Below the pieces are notes generated by a model. The model was not told the origin of the DNA. It did no database searches and saw only the letters and a program-made list of their open reading frames with translations. Below are positions 57,329-64,000 of a stretch of 64,000 nt of DNA, in pieces (the stretch's first letter is position 1; each line of letters starts with the position of its first letter). This DNA comes from Lenzites betulinus (Eukaryota; Basidiomycota; Agaricomycetes; Polyporales; Polyporaceae): positions 744,001-808,000 of the forward strand of contig JABYQU010000009.1 in the NCBI GenBank assembly GCA_022264855.1, in the 5' to 3' direction. Made by a program: the position numbers and the translations under genes.

Positions 57329-60300
57329 GACGCGCATCGGGGGCAGCATCTCGAGGAAGGTCGCGAACGGGAGCGCGATGTCCGCGTGGTCCTCGAGGAT
57401 GTCGAGGATGCTGAGGCGCGGGCCCATGACCTTCTCGGCGTACGAGCCGGCGAGGTCTTCGAGCGCGGCTTTGGTTGTGGGGGAGGACTCGACGGCGAGG
57501 AGGCTGCGCAGGTCGCGCGTGGTGGCGGGCTGGGAGATCTCGACGTATCCGGAGAGGAGAGCGAAGATGCTGATTGGCTTGTCGACTGGCAAAGAGGTGG
57601 GTCCTTGTGAGGAGAGGACAATCTGCCGAAGAGGCGTTATACTCCAGCGCTGGACAGGAGTAGATATAAAACATACCTGTTCCTCAGCGTTGAGTGCGAA
57701 GCGTGAAATGACCCTGTGAACATCTCGCGATGGGTTGTGGGGCAAGCTGGGAGGTAATAGTAAGCGAAATGTCCACATTGCGACGTAAGGCATCCTGCTC
57801 ACATAGAGAGATAGTCTCCCGCGCGATAGGTCATCGTTTCCGGCAGCTGGAACTCTGCCAAAGACGGTCAGCTCCTCAATTATGTGCATTCCGGGGTGTG
57901 TGTCTTACCGATATGCCTCTTAGCCGGCGCATTGGGCGATGTCAAGAGACGGTTCTCGATGACGCGTCCAAGGTCAGCATCAGGCTGGCGGAGAATGCTG
58001 GCTCGCGAGGTGCCAGAGTCAACGGTCTTCAACGAGATGCCGTTCACAGACGCCTTCTGCTCTGTGTCCTCGAGGCCGTATTCCTGTGCTTCATGTGAGC
58101 CTTGCACTTGACATCTGATCGGATATCAAAACGAACCGTGGCCAAAGCGGACCAGAGCTTCGCTTCCCATTCGTCAAACTTCTGGAAGAAGTCGGCAGCC
58201 TGTGCATCGCCGACACCACGTTCATTCAGGCGCTTGCCACCACGCTCCTCGAGGAGGGTGTCGATGGCCTGGGGCACGCGCTGGAACGTCCGCACCCAAT
58301 CGCTGTTGCCGCACCCAAAGACAGAGTACTTAACGCCCTCCATCTCCTTGCCTTTGAGGCTCTGGAGCCATTCGTAGAAGTGCGCGGCGTTGTCGGCGGG
58401 TTCACCTGGTTCGCATATTGTTAGTTACGACTTAGAGACTGTGTAGGAGGACTAGGTAGTCTACCTTCGAAGGACGCGGTGACGACAACTATGGGACCAT
58501 CAGTGGGCACATGCTCTGTGATGGAGTCCAACGTTCCGAGGGTGGCCTTGAAGCCTGTTACATGCTGAGTATCCGATCCCGTTACCTGCAGGTCGCAAAG
58601 ACATACCATGCGACGGCGCGTCGCTCGCAATGCGCTGCGCGAAAGTCTGCGACGTGCCGGTGTTCGAGCCATACACGACATACAGCTTGTGCTTCGGCTC
58701 GCCCTTCGTCTCTCCCGCCTCGCTGGAGGAGCGCCGCGGGGCGCTCGGCGCGCTGGTGAGCGGTCCAGAGAGCGAGACCGCAACGGGCACGGACGCGCGG
58801 TTCCGTGGGATGGCGTGGATGTAGAAGCCCTTGGGCTTGATCGTCATCGTCTGCTTCAGTTCGAGCGTATATGACGGGTCGTCCATGATGATGTCGAACT
58901 TCTGGATGACGCTCGCGAGCGCGATGTGCGCTTCTTGCCAGGCGAAGGGCCGGCCCTGTCGTGCGCATACGACGTGTGAGCTTGGGAGAACGTACAGAGC
59001 GAAAGTGAGACTTACGATGCATGCACGCATGCCGTACCCGAAGGGTTGCCATGCGTTGGGCTGCGACAACGATGAATATCCGAGTTGAAAGTTATCTCCA
59101 GAAGCAACTCACCGGGAGTTTCTCGAAGTTCTCTCCGTACACACGCTCGGGCCTGAACTCACGCGCCTAACATCCCACATATTCAGTCAACGTATTATTT
59201 TGCTTAATGCGAAAGTATCACTCACATCTTCACCCCAGACTTTCGGGTCTGTCTGGCATTTGCCCGTGATCATGACCAGTACTTCGTCTTTCTTGATCTC
59301 GTACTTGCCACTAGAGCCGGCGACGATGGTGTCCTCTAGGGCCTTGACACCGCGGGTCGTCGCGGGTGGGGAGAGACGGAGCGCCTCGCGCAAGCATGCG
59401 GTGGTGTATTTGAGCTTGGGGATGTCGTCTAGTTGAATGGAACCCTCCCCGAGCACTTCGTCGACTTCCTCGCGGATTTTGCGCATCGCCTCGGGGTGCT
59501 TGCAGAGGTAGTAAAGCGTGAACGTTAACAATCCTGGGGGGGAGTTCAGTACGCAAGCATTAAAGACTACCGGGATAACGGACCTGATGTCGTTTCGTGA
59601 CCTGTACATTCTCGTTAGCGCGCATCCTATACCTCGACCACCAAGGCACATACCAGCAATAAGGAAGGTGAGTAACTACATCATTGAGTCATTGAGTCAG
59701 CATATGAGAATCCAAGCGTTATTGTTCTCGTGATCTCACATTCTGGCGGATAGACTGGTCACTGAGACCCTGCCCCGTCTTCTGATCAATCCCCTTCAAC
59801 ATGAGATTGAGGAGGTCCGGCTTATCCGTCGGGTTCTTCTTGCGGTCCGCAATCACTGAACACAACGCGCACGGTGAGTACATTCCGTCCACTCGGACGA
59901 AGCCGCTCGGAAATGCACTGACGTTCTTCCACCAGCTCGTTCATCGTCTTCATGTCCTCCTCGTACTTCGCATTCACGCCGCGCATCATACTCTGTACGA
60001 TCGGGAGCCGGTTGGCGCGCTTCCCCGACTCCAACAGGAAGTCGACCATCGCCTGCACGAAGGGGTGCGTGCTTTCCTGCAATTCGAACGCTGTCAGCCT
60101 CGAACTCGAATACCCATGGCGGCGAGAACTCACCGAGTAGAAGGTGTTCAAACTACACATAATGCGCAGCAATTAACGAGTGCACTCTCGCGTACTCTAT
60201 GCGACGACCGGGACGTACCGGTGAGACATCGCACATAGCGTGATCGTGTCGAACGCGAGCCGCGTGAAGTCTTCGGAGGGGTCGATGACGTGCCGCGGTC

Positions 60301-60955
60301 CGAACCTGTACGTCAAGCGCATATGAGCACGACGTCCTACGCGTCCCCGAGGGTAATTGCTTGACGCTAACCTCTCCCACTTGGCGAGCATCTGCGACGC
60401 GATGTCGATCATGTCGGGGAACATGTCCCGCACCTTCGCAGTGCTGAACACGGGCATCAGCAGCCGGTCTGTCGCCGCCCACCGTCAGTCGCGCTGTCAC
60501 TTTCGCGGGCTGTCAGAGAGGACTTACGGGCGATTCCCCAGTTCGGCTCGTCAGCGTACGCCTGCCCACGCCCAAGTCAGCACTCGCCCTCAGCACAGAA
60601 AAGCGCATATATGCAGCCCACCGTGAACAAACCGTCGCCCATGCCTGCGCGCAGCTGCTTGAGCGAGCCGCTGACAGTCTTCTGGAAGCGCTTGTCATTC
60701 GAGAGCTCGTCCTGCATCCCATACGACGACACGAAGTAGGTGTGGCGTCCTGGTAACGGCGTGTGAGCGGCCCACACGGGATCGGAGGATATGTGCGAGG
60801 GGATGTTATGTGCACTTACCGATGAAGTTCAGCCGGTAGATCTCGCCGTACTGGTCCGCGAGGAGGTCGATCGTCCTCTGCGGGACCTCGCTGTCGATCT
60901 GGGTAGTGTGACCCAGCAACGGAAGCGCGGGCGGGCAGGGAATTGGGGTCGTCAT
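56543..60955 (-). CDS. CYP505: CYP505-type self-sufficient cytochrome P450 fused to P450 reductase (P450foxy-like fatty-acid hydroxylase)
   Basis: Twenty-two exons, 1063 aa: 60955-60820, 60749-60622, 60561-60528, 60468-60372, 60305-60219, 60151-60133, 60076-59923, 59855-59740, 59675-59654, 59601-59584, 59533-59226, 59166-59113, 59060-59016, 58955-58607, 58554-58465, 58405-58137, 58083-57909, 57854-57803, 57746-57677, 57622-56865, 56807-56750, 56695-56543. P450 part: I-helix AGHETTSG, ExxR in CLREALR, and heme loop FGYGMRACIG with ligand Cys405. Reductase part: FMN YGSNTGTSQTFAQRI and FGCGNSDW; FAD RQYSISSSPL; NADPH GSGLSPMRGFLQ and FFGCRSP; C-terminal GRYATDIFE. CYP505 enzymes hydroxylate fatty acids near the omega end using NADPH without a separate reductase. 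The start lacks a membrane anchor, so it is probably soluble. A ttataa lies about 100 nt upstream. Confidence 0.95.
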
Positions 60956-62114
60956 CGTCGTGTATGTATGCTCGTGGTGGCTCCTGCGGTGCGGGTGCTC
61001 GTGGAGGAGGATGAGGTCGGTGCAGGAGAACAGTCGCTAGTCAGGCCTGGCGAGTTTTATAAGACGCAACGAGGCTCGGCAGAAGGTCAACTTCGGGATT
61101 TCCGTGCGTGCGAGGTTCTGTCAGGCTGTCAGGCGAGTTGACGGAGACCGGGGGGACCGGGGGGATTGGGTTTATGTACTACATCGCGTTTCAGCTATTT
61201 CATAGTTACACCGCGCGGTGCCGGTGGGTCCCTGCTGGCTTGAGATGCTGATGAGGAAGCGATGCGCAGCCCATTGCAAAGGTCCCGCGGCCTTCCCTTC
61301 ATGCGTGTTGCTTCAGGATAGTCCGGCGGTCTGCCACCCAGGGCCAAGAGGTTCGAATTCACCGTTTCAAATCGTTATCCACCCCATTTGTACGGCATAG
61401 ACGATTCCATGGATATCACTTCATGATGCGCGCCGATGGGTTCGCGGTCGAAAGCTAAGACAGCCGCCAAATGGACAGCCATCGTGTTCGTGACGACTGG
61501 TGAGTACGACTCGCAGGGGGCGCGCGCATGGGGGTAGAAAGCTGTTAAAACTGATGCATCGCTGAGTCGTGATGTCCGGGGACATCAATATCACCGCCGC
61601 TGTAGTTCGTGAACTGGCCATGGTCTCTCCGATGGTCCATGGATCTTGGTAGTTCAAATAGTGTTGACATCCCTGAGCAGTAGGGAGGTTCCTTATTGCT
61701 TCCAAGAAGACAATACGTCGATATATAGGCAGCTGGTGGGAAGTGAGAGTCAAAGAGAGGTTCAACATATACACCTATATGAGATGATCCATCGTAGTCG
61801 GCGTTCAAACGGTGCAAGAGGAGGCATCGCAAAAGCGGCAAAACTTACCCAACTCGGCCCTCGGCCTGCACACGTGGTCGAGCACCGCCAATATTGCAGG
61901 CACACGGTCGCGTGTGGACATCCGTACAGTGCTGAGATCAAGCATCCTGCCATTGTTCCACTACACGGTTTACAGCACTGCCCAAGATCCCGGTAAGAAA
62001 ACAAGCAAGACATGATCGAATATGAAGATGGTGATTACGAAGGGGGTATCTATAGCTCTAGAATATGGCATGATACGGTCTAGGGAATGTGGGCAAGGTT
62101 CGGCGAGTCGCCGA
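60956..62114. other. Promoter of CYP505 and 3' flank of ERG6
   Basis: About 1.16 kb. gttttataagac at 61053-61064 is a TATA-like element for CYP505. A G-run (ggagaccggggggaccggggggatt) lies at 61143-61167 in two pieces. No gene is recognised in 61200-62100. Confidence 0.45.
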
Positions 62115-63346
62115 TCAGTTTTGGGCGGGCTTCCTGGAGACAACGAGGTACATGGGTGTGAACAGCTGTGGAAGAAGGGATCCCGTCAACGTTGGGTGAG
62201 CGTTGGTTTGACTATCAGAGACGAACCTTGTCCCGACCACTGCTGACGAGCGCGTCTGCAGCAATTTTAAGCGTCTCGCCGACCTCCCAGGTGCCCTTGG
62301 GTACGACACCGAGCTTCTCGATGAACCAGAGCCCGTGATGTGTTACGAACTTGCCGCTGCTGCTCATCCGCCAAACGGTGAACATATCCCAGAGCGTCTG
62401 TGCCTTGCTGATATCGCCCTCGAGGGGGTAGTACCACGGAATGGGGTCGGGGCGGTCCGCAAGGTCCTCTTCGTGCTCGATCTCGAAGCCCACGTTAACT
62501 ATCGCTTGCCGCGCCTTCGCCAAATGCCGCATTTCCGGAATGCCATTTCCAATCTCGATCCCGTGCGCGACTTCCTTGTGTGCAGGGATGGAGGGATCCC
62601 ACTTGTCGGTCATGCACCATTCATAGACACCGAACTGCAAAACCATGGCATGAGCGCAGTACACACATAAACACAATCACGACACGTACCACTCCTCCGG
62701 GCTTGAGGACCTTCATGATCTCGCCATACACACCCTCCCATGATGGTGCGTGCACGGTGGCCTCGATGGCATAGACAGCGTCGAACGAGTTCGGGCCAAA
62801 CTTTTCCTCGAGCTTCATGAAGTCGCCGATGGTGTACGTGATCTGGTCCTCGAGGCCAGCCTTCTTCGTGAGCGCGCGCGCGCGGCCGACCTGGTAGTCG
62901 TTGTTGTTCAACCCGACGATCCGCACGTCCGCGAACTGCGCAATCTCGCGCGCGGGGCCGCCGATACCGCAACCGACGTCAAGGACGCGCATGCCAGGCT
63001 TGAGGTTCATCTTGAACGCGAGGTAGTGCTCGTGGCGGGCGAGGGCCTGGTAGAAGCTCTCGCCCTTGTAGTACCGCGAGAAGTGGAAGGAGGTGCCCCA
63101 GCCATACTCGTACAGGCCCGTCGCGCCGTCGTAGTAGCCTGCGTATGCCAGTTGAGACGCCAGCGCACAGGGGTAAGCAACGCGTCACGCACCGTTGATG
63201 ACGTCCGTGTAGTTCTCGAGACGGTTGTCTGTGTCCTGCGCGGCCTCTTTGCTCATGTCCTTCTGCCAGAAAGCCGTGTAGTTCTCAATACGCCTGCCAA
63301 CACGTCCGTCGGCGTGGGCGGTAGATTCGGTAGCGGAGGGCGACAT
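62115..63346 (-). CDS. ERG6: Sterol C-24 methyltransferase (ERG6)
   Basis: Exons 63346-63193, 63138-62690, 62634-62227 and 62165-62115, 353 aa, the usual length. Motifs: the sterol-binding aromatic segment [23 protein letters not shown]-binding motif [16 protein letters not shown], then [22 protein letters not shown] and [18 protein letters not shown]. It transfers a methyl group from S-adenosylmethionine to C-24 of the sterol side chain in ergosterol synthesis at the endoplasmic reticulum or lipid droplets. All expected motifs are intact. Confidence 0.96.
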
Positions 63347-63920
63347 TTTGACCTATGACTGATATTAGTCGCTGCTCCGGTAGTGCAAGAGAGTGGGCGT
63401 AACGCACAAGAGCGAAATCGGCGGCAGCGAAGAGGAGGAAGGGGGGAAGGAGCGTGGGTGTAATGAGCGTGAGCGGTGGGTCGACTTTTATTCGAAGCGC
63501 GCACGCTCACGGACTGGCCACCGTAGGCGCCCAAAAGCACCGAACGACATTCGGTTTTTGCTCGCGAGCCAATCAGCGTATTTCATTTGCATCGCCACCA
63601 CGTGGAAGGCTTTCGCCGAGTGTCATCACAGATTAGTGAACGGCCCTGTCCCTCACCTCGTCGCGCCAGTCTCGCAGGAACATTGAGGACAATTAGCAGA
63701 CATGGCACGAGTTGAGCCAGGCTCGAATTCACGATTCGGAAAACATCATCGAAATTGAGTGATTCATCACGGCAGCGCGGTGATTCGGCCGCCGTAGATC
63801 CTTAAGTTCGCCCAGCTTAAACGCCTCTTCGCAGAAGAAATGAGGGCTGAGCGCTAGGAGGGTATCGGAGTCCAAACTGTAGTCATTGAATCTAGACAGT
63901 TAACCGTACATGATAGAAGC
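63347..63920. promoter_or_regulatory. Promoter of ERG6 with CCAAT and E-box
   Basis: A CCAAT box lies at 63569-63573 and a CACGTG E-box at 63599-63604, both about 220-260 nt upstream of the ATG. The E-box is the type of site bound by bHLH factors, including fungal SREBPs. Function here is inferred. Confidence 0.35.
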
Positions 63921-64000
63921 TCAGCCTTGAATAACGACCGGGAACACACGTCCGGGCCGTATCGTCGTATCGTACACTTCGAACGAGCGACCGGTCTCCA
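63921..64000 (-). CDS. Partial unrecognised gene, C-terminal 25 residues
   Basis: Reading in from the right edge on the minus strand, an open frame gives ETGRSFEVYDTTIRPGRV, then FPVVIQG and a TGA at 63923-63921. The composition is protein-like, and the region is AT-poor compared with the flank. Too short to assign. Confidence 0.4.
   Translation of the reverse strand, partial: ETGRSFEVYDTTIRPGRVFPVVIQG

Noticed and set aside
61143..61170. G-run possibly forming a quadruplex upstream of CYP505
   Set aside because: The runs are adjacent to a single repeated accgggggg unit with only a few G tracts; I could not support a regulated element.
61340..61365. ggttcgaattc resembling a tRNA T-loop/B box
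   Set aside because: The flanking bases do not pair as a T stem and there is no A box or acceptor stem at the right distance.

Overview
The window reads as nuclear DNA of a filamentous basidiomycete, most likely an agaricomycete. Genes are densely interrupted by short GT-AG introns (about 45-65 nt), coding exons are GC-rich, and the gene content is fungal: an ERG6 sterol methyltransferase, a CYP505 self-sufficient P450, a Het-C protein, an Rrm4-type endosomal RNA-binding protein and a CaaX pheromone precursor. A polypore-like source is my inference from general resemblance only; it was not tested by any search.

Layout. At 1-266 is the 3' end of a Ser/Thr-rich gene. At 757-6166 are two tandem secreted sedolisin (S53) peptidases on the minus strand. 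At 7728-14488 is a housekeeping block: Mad3/BubR1, Aip1, NAC beta and a GNAT acetyltransferase. At 15349-15471 is a tiny lipopeptide mating-pheromone precursor ending CVIA. At 16331-17579 are two members of an uncharacterised 80-82 aa protein family, followed by about 3.9 kb without recognisable genes. At 21512-29526 are a Fus3/Kss1-type MAP kinase, a possible unrecognised minus-strand gene, an HSL-type alpha/beta hydrolase and an RMD1-type DUF155 protein. At 29839-39248 lie three further members of the small family, an unrecognised 177 aa protein and the DEAD-box helicase Mak5, with local duplications around them. At 41281-49175 are a C2H2 transcription factor, a Dal5-like MFS transporter and Rrm4. 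At 50245-63346 are a G3BP/Nxt3-like protein, Het-C, the CYP505 P450-reductase fusion and ERG6. The 3' end of another minus-strand gene reaches the right edge.

How they may fit together. Most genes are independent housekeeping functions. Two functional links are worth noting: the pheromone precursor lies 6 kb from a pheromone-response-type MAP kinase, and Rrm4 and G3BP are neighbouring mRNA-fate proteins. The most unusual feature is the five-copy small-protein family. Every copy is preceded by a 165-186 nt leader intron whose acceptor CAG directly abuts the start ATG, and at least two copies sit inside a duplicated segment of about 1.1 kb.

Exon coordinates were derived by hand from splice signals, frame continuity and family resemblance. 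For all complete multi-exon models the summed exon length is divisible by three.
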